Assembly: GCA_030847615.1 (NCBI GenBank)
Contig: JAUMIR010000014.1
Coordinates: 11,694,501-11,758,500, forward strand
DNA from: Gambelia wislizenii
Taxonomy: Eukaryota > Chordata > Lepidosauria > Squamata > Crotaphytidae
DNA: 64,000 nt
Direction: 5' to 3'
Shown here one piece after another: positions 43,218 through 55,129 of this stretch. The notes under the pieces are model-generated. The model saw only the letters and a program-made list of their open reading frames with translations, did no database searches and was not told where the DNA came from. Every line of letters starts with the position of its first letter. Position 1 is the first letter of the stretch. The position numbers were made by a program, and so were the translations under genes.

Positions 43218-43344
43218 TTAGTTAGCTCCTCCTTCCTGCCCAGTCATTGTAGCACCAGGGCTCACTCTCCACTCTGTTCTGCATCCACTTTCTGGCTAGA
43301 AAAAAGTTGCTGTTGTTGTCAACAGCACAGCACACCATGAAAAG

Positions 43345-43590
43345 GCCATCACAGCCAATTACTAAAAGCCTGACAGAACAGGAATGTTTTTACTGGCTGG
43401 CGAAAGGAAAGCAAGGAGGGAGTCCCAGAGTCTGGGAGCAGCCACTGAAAATGCCCTCTCCCTTGATCCCACCCACTGAGCCTGGAAAGGTAGTGGGACA
43501 CAGAGAAGAGCTTCTCAAAAAGACTGTAGAGCTGTAAAAGGCTCGTATAGGGAGATATGGTCCTTCAAACAGCCTGGACCCAAGACTTCT
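43345..43590 (+). repeat. Unclassified interspersed repeat
   Basis: Related to 35890-36240 (GGAGCAGCCACTGAAAATGC, CGTATAGGGAGATATGG). Confidence 0.45.
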
Positions 43591-44514
43591 TGCTCTTGGA
43601 ACTGGACCCACCCCCTCATTTATGATGCAGCAGCTCAGGTTGGAGCACAGCAGCCTGCTAGTTTCATGCCTCCCTTGGCCCTTTGTCCAGGATTCCACAG
43701 GTTCTCAGAGGTGGCTTTCACGGTGCTCTCTTGCAATGTGAGAACCTATCTTCCAGATCCCAGTCTGGTTCTCTGTTTCTTCAGCTCCCGCATCCAGTTT
43801 TGCTGCCTTTTTAAAGGATTGCTTGGAACTCTAGAAACATTCTTGGCCAAGCTGTTCACTCCCCCCAGACATCATAGTGCCGTTTTGTTTGGCATACCCT
43901 TTTGTGGACTGGAGCCCAGGTACAACCTATCCTAAATTTTGCAACTCGGGAAAATTTCACTTTGCTCTAGAATCCACCTACATGGTGCTGAGAAGAAGCC
44001 AGAGGGGGGGGGGGAACCAACCAGGCCCTGCCTGTCACATTTCCAAGATCTGAATTGTGTAATCACTCTGCCCCGCCACACACTATAGTGAGTTGGGCTT
44101 TTGTTACTGGAGAGATGGATTTTAGAGTCCTTCTGGCATTATGACCAAATGTTAACTGCTGTCCAGTGGCATGAAAAGCTTTGTTTGTATTTGTGACCTT
44201 GTTAGATACTTTTTGCATTTTGCTTTGCAATCTGAGGCTGGGGAAAGAGATGAAGGCTGAGAATGGACTGGGGTAGTGAATTTTCCTCTCTTGCTCACTT
44301 GTTTGCAAAGTTCTCGTAACTATTGGGGAGGAGATGGGTCACAGCTGCACACGGTGATTTTGTTTCCTTATGGACTATATAAAAAGATGACTGTCTGTGC
44401 CACTAATGCGCACAGCTTTGTCAAGGCTGCAAGCTTTTCAAGACCTGCTTCTGTGGAATGGTCTTCCTTTGGACCTCCGGCTGGAAGAGGATCTCACCCA
44501 TTTTCATAAGGGGT
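43591..44514. other. Intronic sequence, nothing recognised
   Basis: No exon or nameable repeat seen. Confidence 0.45.
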
Positions 44515-45035
44515 TGACGAATGTTGCTGTCCTTGAGCAAGCAGGGATCACCAGCACTGAGGCCATGATATTGAGAACACAGCTGCGCTGGGCAGGGCAC
44601 GTTTCTAGGATGGAGGACCATCGCCTCCCAAAAATACTACTCTACGGTGACCTCGCCACGGGTCAGTATAAGAAGGGTGCTCTAAAAAAGCAATACAAGG
44701 ACTCCCTGAAACAACATCTCAGGCTCGGCCAAATTGACCACCAACAATGGTCCGCCCTGGCCTCACACCCGGAGGCATGGATACGCACTATCCACAATGC
44801 TGCAGCCTTATTTGAGAACTCATGCCGAACAAGTCTTGAAGAGAAACAACAACTGAGAAAGAATCACAACCCAGAAACATCACCCAAGGAGACCTTCTGC
44901 TGTGCTTTCTGCAACTGGACTTGTTTATCTCGGATTGGCCTTTTTAGTCATCAGCGCGCTTGCAGAAAGTGCGGGATGAATCCTTCCTGAATCTTCATTT
45001 GAGACGAAAAGCCAGAGAGAGTGTGAAGACTTTGA
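44515..45035 (+). mobile_element. RTE-like LINE, 3' fragment
   Basis: Encodes VAVLEQAGITSTEAMILRTQ, RWAGHVSRMEDHRLPKILLY and FCCAFCNWTCLSRIGLFSHQ, ending GMNPS and TGA. It lies about 120 bp upstream of the full-length copy, in the same orientation. It keeps the stop codon that the full-length copy has lost. Confidence 0.92.
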
Positions 45036-45154
45036 TTTACCGGATTATGCTGCTGAGTTGTGCCTAAGGTTGCTGAGATGGATAGTGACTCGTGGGGTGT
45101 TGGGGATTTCATTTCATTTCATGTCACCTATATTTATTGTCCTTATCTTTGACT

Positions 45155-48100
45155 CCTCTCCATTGACGCCCCCTTGTCGTGGGAGAGAGGCTTGCGTACC
45201 CTAATGATGTTTTGAGCTATGTTGGCGGTGGCATAATAGCCACTGGTAGGGTCTTCCATGCCAGACAGGTCAAAACCGAAGGGTCTGACAAAGAGCGTCA
45301 AAGGGCAGGATGGGCTCTCTAGCCTTGTGGCAACCGTCCTAGGAGAAGGAAAACTCTAATCCCAAACCCGGGCAGATGGTGCTCGTCTAACCCTGTAAGG
45401 TCAACCATCTAAGAGAAGGAAACTCTAATCAAACCTACGGCCCGAGGACCTCGCTGCCACGTCCATGCTTGCAAGGCCATGGCAGATGAATCTCTGGTTT
45501 AAAGGGTGAGGCCAGTTCTGTGCACGCTGCGCTCCACCAGAAAAATCCATTGCACAGGCTCGAAGGACAAATCCAGTTCCAAAAAAGCCCTGTAGCGACT
45601 GGCGAGGGACGAAACCGGCAGGTGTAAAGATGCACTGGAAGCCGCAGCCCCAACCCTGCATGCAGGCGGTTCAGGACATTGGTCGCTCGAGGCTGACCCG
45701 GGAGATGACAGTCTTGTTCGGCAGCATCCTGAATGACCAAGCAGCCTTTTTTAAGGAGAGCACTGCTTGCTCCATATGGAGAGGGGCCTAGAAAAGGTGG
45801 CCTAACGAAAGCTCATCCCCAACTACCTGGATGGCTAGCCGCGGCCAACGGGAATCTTCTGATGCGGTCAAACCAAGGCAAAGAAACAAAGGCACACACC
45901 GGCCTCCAAAGGTGTAAATAAACTGACACTTGCATGCTGGAACATCAGAACCATGCAAGACTCTGAAGATAGTGAACGGCCTGAGCGTCATTCTGCCCTA
46001 ATTGCCCTTGAACTATCACGGCTTAATATTGACATCGCTGCTCTTAGTGAAGTTCGCTTCCATGAGGAAGGCAGCCTTAAAGAACATGGCGCCAGCTACA
46101 CACTTTACTGGTCTTGCAAACCCAAAACCGAAAAACATCTTTCAGGAGTAGGCTTTATGATTAAAAACTCCATTGCTTCCAAACTCGAAACCTTGCCAAC
46201 AGGACACTCTGATCGCATTATTTCCTTACGCCTCCCACATGTTGTTCTCTTTAGTATATATGCCCCAACTATGCAAGCCGACCCTGTAGAGAAAGACAAA
46301 TTCTACACAGACCTACGCCAACTCATACAAAAAGTCCCTGTAGAAGATAAAATTATTATCCTTGGTGACTTCAATGCCAGAGTAGGAAAGAACTCCGAAG
46401 CCTAGAAAGGTGTCTTAGGCAAGCATGGTGTTGGAAATTGCAATGATAACGGACGCCTCCTGCTAGAGTTCTATGCAGAACAACAGCTGACTATTACAAA
46501 CACAATCTTTCAGCAGAAAGATAGCTTGAAGACAACCTGGATGCATCCCCGATCCAAACATTGGCACCTCATTGACTACGTTCTAGTCCGTCAGAGAGAC
46601 ATTCGTGATGTCCGTCATACCCGAGTGACGCCCAGTGCAGAATGCCAAACAGATCATCGCCTCGTCAGATGTAAACTAAATCTTCATCTTAAGTTCAAAC
46701 CTAAGAGGGGTGGCATCTTAAAGAAGAGACTCCAAGTCAACAATCTTCAACAAGCTACCATGAGAGACAACTTCCAGGCAAACCTACAAACGAAACTTGA
46801 AGACCATCCTACAGATCCTTCTCCTACAGTGCTTTGGCAACATATCAAAAACAGTATCCTCCAGTCTGCAGAAGAATCCCTCAGGTTCTCCCACAAGAAA
46901 AATCAAGACTGGTTTGATGAAAACAACCAAGAGATCCAGGAGCTGTTGGCAAGGAAGAGAGCTGCTCACCAGGCATACCTCACCCAGCCAACCTGTCATG
47001 TAAGAAAAGCAGCTTTCCACCTCACATGTAGCAAACTACAACAAAAACTCCGAGACATGCAGAACAAGTGGTGGATCAATATAGCAGAAAAGACACAACG
47101 CTGTGCAGATCTGGGTGATCATAGAGGATTTTATGAAGCTCTTAAAGCAGTGTTTGGACCTACTTATCAGGTCCAAAGCTCCTTATACAGTACAGATGGT
47201 CAAACATTAATTACTGATAAAGCTTCCATCCTGAATCGTTGGGCTGAACATTTTCAAAGTCTCTTTAGCGCCAACCGAGTACTCCAAGCCTCAGCTATCC
47301 AACATATGATACAAAAACCAATGAAAAATGAATTGGACATAGCTCCCACTTTGGAAGAGACCCTTAAAGCCATACAGCAGATGAAAAACGGCAAGGCAGC
47401 AAGGATTGATGGAATCCCACCTGAAGTTTGGAAATACGGAGGTCATGGACTCCACGAAAAATTCCACGAATTCCTTGTGAATTGCTGGGAAAAAGGGGAA
47501 CTGCCATCAGACCTCCGAGATGCAGTCATCATCACCCTGTACAAGAAAAAAGGAGCAAAATCCGACTGCTCAAACTATCGAGGCATAACACTGCTCTCTA
47601 TTGCTGGAAAAATCCTTGCAAGGATACTCCTGAACAGATTAGTTCCTGCTATTGCAGAAGCACTTCTCCCTGAAAGCCAATGTGGCTTCAGAGCCAACAG
47701 GAGTACTACAGACATGGTATTTGCCCTTAGGCAACTGCAAGAAAAATGTAGGGAGCAGAACAAGGGTCTCTATGTAACATTTGTCGACCTCACCAAAGCC
47801 TTCGACACTGTAAGTAGAAAAGGTCTGTGGCAGATCCTGGAAAGACTAGGATGTCCTCCCAAATTCCTTAAAATGATTATCTTGCTACACGAGGGCCAGC
47901 GTGGTCAAGTCAGATATGGCGATGCTCTCTCAGAGCCCTTTCTAATAACTAATGGAGTGAAGCAAGGTTGTGTTCTTGCACCAACTTTATTTACAATCTT
48001 CTTTAGCACGATGCTCCAAAGGGCTACGGCAGAGCTTGAAGAAGACGACGGCATCTATATACGTTACCGTACTGATGGTAGCTTGTTTAACTTAAGCCGT

Positions 48101-49148
48101 CTGAGGGCTCACACTAAGACTCTAAACTATCTAGTCCGTGAGCTGCTCTTCGCCGATGATGCTGCCCTTGTTGCCCACACAGAAGCAGCTCTGCAGCGCC
48201 TAACGTCCTGCTTTGCAACAGCTGCAGAGCTGTTTGGGCTAGAAGTCAACCTGAAGAAAACAGAAGTTCTTTACCAGCCTGCACCACAGGACGAACACCA
48301 CCATCCCCACATTGCCGTTGGCAAATCTGTGCTCAAGTCCGTCCAGCAGTTCACCTACCTGGGAAGCATCATCTCCTCAGATGCCAAGATTGACAAAGAG
48401 ATCGATCACAGATTAGCAAAGGCATATAGTGCATTTGGAAGACTTCACAAAAGAGTCTGGAGCCATAAACACCTGAGGCAAAGCACAAAAATCAGTGTGT
48501 ATACAGCCATCGTACTGTCTATCCTCCTTTATGGATCTGAAACATGGGTCACCTATCGCCACCACCTACGACTCCTTGAGCGCTTTCATCAGCGCTGTCT
48601 ATGCACAATCCTAAATATACACTGGACTGACTATGTGACGAATGTTGCCGTCCTTGAGCAAGCAGGGATCACCAGCATTGAGGCCATGATATTGAGAACA
48701 CAGCTGCGCTGGGCAGGGCACGTTTCTAGGATGGAGGACCATCGCCTCCCAAAAATACTACTCTACGGTGAACTCGCCACGGGTCAGCGTAAGAGGGGCG
48801 CTCCAAAAAAGCGATACAAAGACTCCCTGAAACAACATCTCAGGCTCGGCCAAATTGATCACCAACAGTGGTCCGCCCTGGCCTCACATCGGGAGGCATG
48901 GAGACGCACTATCCACAATGCTGCAGCCTTATTTGAGAACTCATGCCGAACAAGTCTTGAAGAGAAACGACAACGCAGAAAGAATCACAACCCAAAAACA
49001 TCACCCAAGGAGACCTTCTGCTGTGCTTTTTGCAACCGGACTTGTTTATCTCGGATTGGCCTTTTTAGTCATCAGCGCGCTTGCAGAACGCGCGGGATGA
49101 GTCCTTCCTTAATCTTCGCTTGCGAAGAAAAGCCAGAGAGAGAGAGAG
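45155..49148 (+). mobile_element. Full-length RTE-like LINE with 10-bp TSD
   Basis: Flanked by ATCTTTGACT at 45145-45154 and 49149-49158. It has a ~700-nt 5' UTR, one long ORF, a very short 3' UTR and an (AG)n end, as in RTE-type elements. I assign it to the RTE group with caution: the endonuclease is APE-type and there is a C-terminal C2H2-like finger. Confidence 0.85.
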
Positions 49149-49156
49149 ATCTTTGA
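45863..49156 (+). pseudogene. RTE-like ORF: endonuclease, reverse transcriptase, zinc finger
   Basis: The frame opens after a TGA at 45860. Endonuclease motifs: TLACWNIRTMQD, IDIAALSEVRFHEEG, IIILGDFNARVGKNS, then TECQTDHRLV-type TDHRLVRCKL. RT motifs: GKAARIDGIPPEVWKYGG, SNYRGITLLSIAGKILARIL, GLYVTFVDLTKAFDTVSR, NGVKQGCVLAPTLFTIFF and LLFADDAALVAH. The C-terminus has CAFCNRTCLSRIGLFSHQ..AC, a C2H2-like finger. There is one nonsense codon (TAG, 46403-46405). The normal stop after GMSPS is TTA here, so the frame runs through the (AG)n and stops in the duplicated target site. Confidence 0.93.
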
Positions 49157-49169
49157 CTATACAGATCAC

Positions 49170-49290
49170 CTCCGTTTACATGGGGAATATTTTCCCAGAC
49201 TTACTGCAGATACACAAAGCTGCATATAGTAGCAAACTGCCACAAAATACCATAGAATCACACTGAAGGACCCAGGGATGGGGAATTTGA
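49170..49290. mobile_element. MITE family B fragment
   Basis: CAGATCACCTCCGTTTACATGG to ACCATAGAATCACACTGAAGG: left half only. Confidence 0.5.
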
Positions 49291-49682
49291 TTGCCATGAA
49301 GTGATAATCTAGGTAGATTTATTTGTTTGGTGGCCCAATTCTTCCATTGGCTATGAGGGGATGCTGGACCCCATCAGCAAAAGGGCTGGAAGGCTTCTCT
49401 GCTGCGTACCGTCTGCTACATCATTTCCCACCAATAAAACAACAATGTATGTGTAACTGTTTGACAATGAAATAACCCTTGGAGAGGTGGAACTATACTC
49501 AGTTCCAGCACAGACCACAAAGAAAATTTCTTTCTTTCTAAATTTCTGTTCATATCCCACCTTATTCTCAATTTGGGACCCAAGGTGGCTCATGACAAAT
49601 TAAAGCAAAAGGTAGCCACCAAAGCATCATACTAAAAAAACAACAGTTAAAATGATTAAGCAAGATATTCTGTTAAAAGAGT

Positions 49683-49785
49683 ATGGTCGGACCCCATATC
49701 CACGGAACCCACATCCATGGTTTCAGTTATCCATGGGACACAAAACAGGGACACATACCATACAGTCACACTGGAAAATGCCTTC
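49683..49785. mobile_element. MITE family B, left half
   Basis: GGTCGGACCCCATATCCACGG to CACACTGGAAAATGCCT; cut off by the 5S-derived SINE that follows. Confidence 0.7.
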
Positions 49786-49975
49786 GATGGGAGACTGTCA
49801 ACCAATAGCAGGTGCTCTAGGCTATATTTCAGAGGACAGAACTGGCAAAACCACTTCTGAATATTCCTTGCCTAAGAAAACCCTAGGAAATTCATGGGGT
49901 CACTATAAGTCACCGGTAACTTGAAGACAGGCAGGTACGCATGCACACACACACAGGCCCCAGCCAATTTTTTTC
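49786..49975 (+). mobile_element. 5S rRNA-derived SINE, 5' truncated
   Basis: Starts within the 5S part (GATGGGAGACTGTCAACC, GGTGCTCTAGGCTATATTTC). The body and (CA)n end follow. A further tail-only copy lies at about 49980-50060. Confidence 0.75.
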
Positions 49976-50184
49976 TGGTGCTGTAGGCTATGAAATTCCT
50001 GGGGTCACTATAAGTCAACTATAAGTTAACAGGTGACCTGAAGGCACACACACACACATGATCTGAACTTGGTTCCTTTTCCCCAGATGCTGCTCACTAG
50101 AACTTCCAAAACATATGAAAAGGTACCTTTTTGGACTTTTGGCATGGCGGTCCAAAAAGAAGAACCCTCCCCAAGCCCAGAAGG

Positions 50185-50865
50185 GCTGCCAAGGAACACC
50201 AGGTACTGTAGGCTATATTTCAGAGGAAGGAACTAGCAAAACCACCTCTGAGTCTTGCCTAAGAAAGCCCTGCGAAATCCATAGGGATAAACCCAAAACC
50301 ACTGCAGGAGAGTTCCTAATAAACTACACTAATAACTCTGTAGATATTCATGAATAAAAGTATGTGGAAACATCAATTATGCAGTACTGTGATTCTAATT
50401 AATCCATATACGTTATTGTACAAATACTGTATCTACCACATAGACTTATTTACATAAATCACAAACAGTTAACAAAAATACAAATGGTTAATTAATTAAT
50501 TAATTGTTAATTACTTACCAGAAATTCAGGTCACCATCTCACCGATATATGAAAGTTGATTCCACCGAAATAATTATACTGTGTATTCACCATTTACATT
50601 GTCTTGACACATTTTCCATTATTGTTACATTGTCATTTATGATATAGATTACAATTATAATTGAGCTTGGATGTAATTTATGTAAATGTGTCTATGTGGC
50701 AGATATTTGTACGATAACATACTGTATATGGATTAATTATAATCACAGTACTGCATAATTGATGTTTCCACATACTTTTGTTCATGAATAAATCCATGGG
50801 GTTGCCATAAGTTGACAGGTGACTTGAAGGTGTGCACCTCCCCACACACACACCTATGCCCTAGC
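50185..50865 (+). mobile_element. 5S-derived SINE split by a palindromic element
   Basis: Left part 50195-50282 (TACTGTAGGCTATATTTCAG, ..GCGAAATCCAT) and right part 50790-50865 (AAATCCATGGGGTTGCCATA ..). AAATCCAT is present on both sides (50275-50282 and 50790-50797). Confidence 0.75.
50345..50790. mobile_element. 446-bp palindromic (foldback/MITE-like) element
   Basis: The arms 50345-50459 and 50790-50672 are inverted copies. The first ~67 positions (TATTCATGAA, AAAAGTATGTGGAAACATCA, ATTATGCAGTACTGTGATT ...) differ at only about two sites; the rest is looser. The centre is AT-rich with an (ATTA)n run. No coding capacity. Confidence 0.85.
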
Positions 50866-50886
50866 AAATTGTTCCTGACTTTTTAC

Positions 50887-50987
50887 CTTTCTTTGAATTC
50901 CAGAAACACTTTGGCCAAGCTGCTCCCTCCAGACATCATGGAAACATCGACGGCTCTCAGGAAGTTGAAGTGCACTTTGATGAGGTC
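50887..50987 (-). CDS. VAV2: VAV2 exon, DH domain
   Basis: This exon encodes [16 protein letters not shown] through [11 protein letters not shown] plus two bases of an arginine codon (AG|G). It starts in phase 0 and ends in phase 2. The acceptor is TTTTTAG and the donor GTAAAA. It forms the middle helices of the DH domain. The split arginine codon is completed by the first base of the exon at 40545-40644. Confidence 0.96.
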
Positions 50988-51656
50988 CTAAAAACAAAGG
51001 AACCGAGTTGGAAAAGGTACAACTGCAAAGCTTATGCACACCTGGGAGAACAACAAGGAAATATTGCTCATTGGAAACACCAGTACAGGGGGAGAGAGAG
51101 AAAGACAGAAGGAAAAATCAGGCCATAATTAACACTCAGCACTCTGTGGTGAAAAATATCTTTAAACTGCATCAAAGACTTTATGCAGTGAAGCTTGAAA
51201 GTCTGCCACCAGCTGATCCATATGTAACTTTTTTGCATATCAAACAGTGTTAATTGAAGATCAGCACCATGCAGCTACAGACTAGATAAAGGGCAGATGG
51301 GGCAACATCACCATGTGGTGATGATTCCCTGTAGTTACCCTTATGGTTATAGCCCTCCAGGGGAATACTGAAATATAAACATGTGAAACACCTAGTCCCT
51401 TTTTAAGGGCTGAGTTTCATGTGGATTCGTTTCGCTATGACCATGGGGATTTGTCTCAACAACCAAACCCACCAAAGGGCAGGCTCAATTTAACATCCAA
51501 GGTGAGGTGACCCAGAGGTGTAGCTATGGGGGGAGGATTGTGAAGCAAAATGAGGGCATTGCACCCCAATAAGAATTCTGCTCCCCAAATTTTCCTTGAG
51601 TCCCCAAATGTCAAGCACTGCAGTAAGTTAAAACTTCAAATGAGAATTTAGAACTA

Positions 51657-51909
51657 CAGTCAGACCCCCATATCAGCAGAACCAATACCTACGGTTTCAG
51701 TTATCCATGGGACACAAAACAGGGACATGTACCATAGAGTCATCCTAGAAAACACCAAGAGAGGCATCCTCTCTAGGCATCTCCTAGGTCCTCCAAGGCA
51801 ACTCTATGGTATTTGTAACTTTTAGTATGGTTCACTGTTATCCACGGTTTCCGGTATCCACGGTAAGTCCGGGAACCGAACCCTTGTGGATACAGGAGTC
51901 TGACTGTAT
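51657..51909. mobile_element. MITE family B, complete copy
   Basis: ACAGTCAGACCCCCATATC to GTGGATACAGGAGTCTGACTGTA; central CATCCTCTCTAGGCATCTCC palindrome with AACTCTATGGTA. This is the cleanest full copy. Confidence 0.85.
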
Positions 51910-52655
51910 AGTCGAGGCATCCAAAGAAGCAGGCGAAAGGACCAAAGGGATGCAAATGCAGCTAACAGAAGACTTCTAGGTGTGAACAATTTTCAGTGTC
52001 TCACTCTCTGCAATGCTAGAAATTTGGGGGCTGAAGGAAAATTTCATTGTGGGGAGGGCAGAATTCTCATGGGGGTCAACGCCCTCATTTTTGCTCTCCT
52101 CCTTGTAGCTATGCCTCTAACAAAACGTTGCAAAGTTGCAGAAGGGGACAGGGAAAACATCTTGGGGTTAAGCCCAGCTTTTTCAGTGATGGAGCAGAAG
52201 AAGTGTATCCCGGGGGCAAGCTGAAGAGGATGAGTTGATCATGAATGGGGAGCCGGCTTGCTTAGTGCGATGGCTCTCTCACCATTTAGGCAGCCAACCT
52301 GGCCCTGCAAAGTGAGTTCTCCCAAGAAACAGCTGAGGCAACACTCGAAAGTTTTTCTTTGGTTAGAAACTGACTGGAGGGGTGACTAATGGATCAGGAT
52401 CTTCCCCCAAACCTGAGAAGGCAGGTTATTTTAAGGGAATCAGGACAGTCCATATGGCATGCATTGGGGTGGAAAACTGCAGCAGGTCCAAACCTGCAAT
52501 TCTTGGACCATCTGGGGGCTACACAGACTACCCTAAAACCTCCTTGAAACCAAAAAGTGGCCAGAGGTCCACTTCTCATTTTGAAAAAAGGGTACTCCTT
52601 TTATGGGTGTTTCTTTATGCTCTTGGAGGCTTTAGAAGAAGCACTTCACCCCCTT
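51910..52655. other. Intronic sequence, nothing recognised
   Basis: No exon or nameable repeat seen. Confidence 0.4.
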
Positions 52656-52659
52656 TTCA

Positions 52660-52955
52660 TCAGGGAGCCCTGGCAGCACATTGGTTAAAAGCTGGTATTG
52701 CAGCCACAATGTTGTGAGTTCAGTCCCAAGGGCTCCAAGGTTCACTCAGCCTTCCATCCTTTTGTAGGTGAGCAAATGAGTGGCTTGTGGGGGCAATTAG
52801 CTAACACACATTGGAAAGTGCTTAGAGAGTGCCTAGCATGCTATAAAGCAGTGTAGATGTGTAAAGCGCTATTGCTTAACAATTTGTAAGCTGCTATGAG
52901 AGCCTTTGTGGCTGACGAGTGGGGTATAAATACTTAAATAAATAAATCAAATAAA
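52660..52955 (+). mobile_element. tRNA-derived SINE
   Basis: AGGGAGCCCTGGCAGCACAT head, GTTCAGTCCCAAGG B-box-like, GAGTGGGGTATAAATACTTA end with AAATAAAT units. Confidence 0.88.
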
Positions 52956-53271
52956 TGTTGAGCCTCGCAAAGTGAGCTCTTCCAAGAAATACTGCATAAA
53001 TTTACTCAGATCCTCAAAGACAGGTAAAGAGCACTTGCCACACTGATAAATGAGCCTTTGCAATAGAGCTATTTGTTTGGATGACAACTCCCAGAACCCC
53101 ACAGCAAGCATGCCACTGGCATTTCCAAGTTGTGCTCTGAAGCAATCTTTTCCATTCTTGTGTGTCATCTATTCTGACTGCAAGCAGAAATGCACAAGGC
53201 AAGCTGGCTTCCCTGGCAGTTGTCTAAGTGGTTGGGTAGGGATGGGGGGATTGAATAAGGATGGAAAGTAT

Positions 53272-53497
53272 ACAGTGAGCCCACCCTATCTGTGGCCTAG
53301 CCATCCACAGACTGGAGCATCTGCTGATCACCATGCCCTATATTATCCAATGGCAGTGCATGCATGCGCCTGTGCCAGCATGTGGCCGCATGAATATGCC
53401 ATCATTGATTAATATGGGGCTTGAGTATATGCATTTTTTCCTATCTGTGGGGGCTCCTGGAACTGAACCCCCCATGAATGGGGACAGCCCACTGTAT
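53272..53497. mobile_element. Tigger-like MITE variant
   Basis: TACAGTGAGCCCACCCTATC and GGGGACAGCCCACTGTA are inverted ends, with TA on both sides. The interior includes GGGGCTTGAGTATATGCAT. Confidence 0.7.
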
Positions 53498-54005
53498 TTG
53501 AAAATATTAGAACAATGGTTGAAAAACTTCTTTTTTGAGTGTTGAGAAACCCTGATGAGACAAATCCTGGACTGACTAGAACCTTTGCAGTTTTGGACTT
53601 TTTCTGTGCAAAATTTACATGTGGTTTCAACACATAGATATTAATTCATGTGTAAAAAATGCTGTTTTCTGTTCAGAAAATGCTGTAATTGGGGATTTAC
53701 TCTGTGTAAAATTCGCACAGGGTTGATTTGCATAGAAAACAGTATTTTCTGTGCAGAAAACAGCATTTTCTACACAGAATTAATATTTGGGCATTGAAAT
53801 AATTTTTTTCCCATGCAGAAGATGCTGTTTCCTGCACGAAACAACCAGGTGTGAATTTTGCACAGAGTAAGTCCTGAATTGTGAATAGCCTTCCAAAACT
53901 GCCTGATTTTCAAAGACTTTCTCACAGTGGAGAGAAAATTGCTGAAATGACTATTGCTACCTTTGAGAAGAAACTTAGTGAAGAATTATATCTCTAGGGC
54001 TGAGC
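53498..54005 (+). repeat. Unclassified repeat with TTCTGTGCAGAA palindromes, copy 1
   Basis: Contains many short palindromes such as ATTTTCTGTGCAGAAAA and GCATTTTCTACACAGAA. It starts near CTGATGAGACAAATCCTGGA and ends near AGAATTATATCTCTAGGG. The second copy at 61966-62545 is in the same orientation and aligns over its whole length with many differences. Confidence 0.75.
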
Positions 54006-54405
54006 CAACTGTAGGATCAGTTAGTTATGGCAGTGGGCCAAGATGGAGTTGTAGGACCTCAGTCAACTTCGGCTAGCCAATTTCTTCAGATGAGGTCTGG
54101 TGTTTACCTGAGACTTTGTGGTTTTGTGGATTTCTTAGCTTTCCCACCACCAGCCCTGGTTCCCCAATGACAACCGGTGTGACACCAGGTAAAGGCCTTC
54201 AGGATCCCAAAGGTTAGGAATAGGCAAAGTGAGGCCCAAGGGGTGGGGCTTGTCCTTAAAGTGATCTAACAATGTACTAGAATTTTAACATGAAATCCAC
54301 ATTTCAAACATGGGGGGGGGGAGAAGAAGGAGGAGGAGGAAGCATCAGCAGTGACTCATGAAAATGGGAAAAGACTGAAGGGCTCATACTTAAGATGGCA
54401 TTTAC
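54006..54405. other. Intronic sequence, nothing recognised
   Basis: Up to the DH exon donor; a (GGA)n run at about 54318-54335. Confidence 0.4.
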
Positions 54406-54474
54406 CTCCAGATTGATAAATATTGCTTCCATGTCTTGTGGAGTCAGGATCAACCTTAAAGGATTCATGTAATT
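54406..54474 (-). CDS. VAV2: VAV2 exon, DH domain
   Basis: This exon encodes 23 codons, from NYMNPLRLILTPQDME to AIFINLE, phase 0 at both ends. The acceptor is TTTTGCAG and the donor GTAAAT. It covers the second DH helix region (nPL...L...d...iF.Nle), typical of Dbl domains. A CR1 tail on the minus strand begins about 65 bp upstream of the acceptor (from 54540), with a poly-G run between them. Confidence 0.96.
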
Positions 54475-54539
54475 CTGCAAAAGCAAAGAAGAAACAAATG
54501 AGAAGTGGAGGCAAGACTTTTTTTTCGGGGGGGGGGGAC

Positions 54540-55125
54540 TCATAGAATCATAGAATTGCAGAGTTGGAAGAGACCACGAGGGCCATCCAGTCCAACCCCC
54601 TGCCATGCAGGAAATCACGATCAAAGCATCCCCGACAGATGGCCATCCAGCCTCTGTTTAAAGACCTCCAAGGAAGGAGACCCCACCACGCTCCGAGGGA
54701 GTCTGTTCCACTGCCGAACAGCTCTGACTGTCAAAAAGTTCCTCCTAATGTTGAGGTGGAATCTCTGTTCCTGGAGCTTGCATCCATTGCTCCGTGTTCC
54801 AATCTCTGGAGCAGCAGAAAACAAGCTTGCTCCATCATCAACGTGATACCCCTTCAAATACTTAAACAGGGCTATCATATCACCTCTTAACTGTCTTTTT
54901 TCCAGGCTAAACATACCCAGCTCTCCTCATATGGCATGGTTTCCAGGCCTTTCACCATTTTAGTTGCCCTTCTCTGGACACGCTCCAATTTGTCAATATC
55001 CGTTTTGAATTGTGGTGCCAAAACTGGACACAGTATTCTAGGTGAGGTCTGACTAAGGCAGAATAGAGTGGCACTATTACTTCCCTTGATCTGGACACTA
55101 TACTGTACTTCTACTGACTACTTCC
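54540..55125 (-). mobile_element. CR1 LINE 3' end
   Basis: On the minus strand: MFSLEKRQLRGDMIALFKYL, GYHVDDGASLFSAAPEIG. It continues further 5' in broken frames to about 55125. Confidence 0.93.
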
Positions 55126-55129
55126 TGAA

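Noticed and set aside
52660..52740. tRNA gene
   Set aside because: A and B boxes are recognisable but there is no cloverleaf; the downstream sequence is the shared SINE body.
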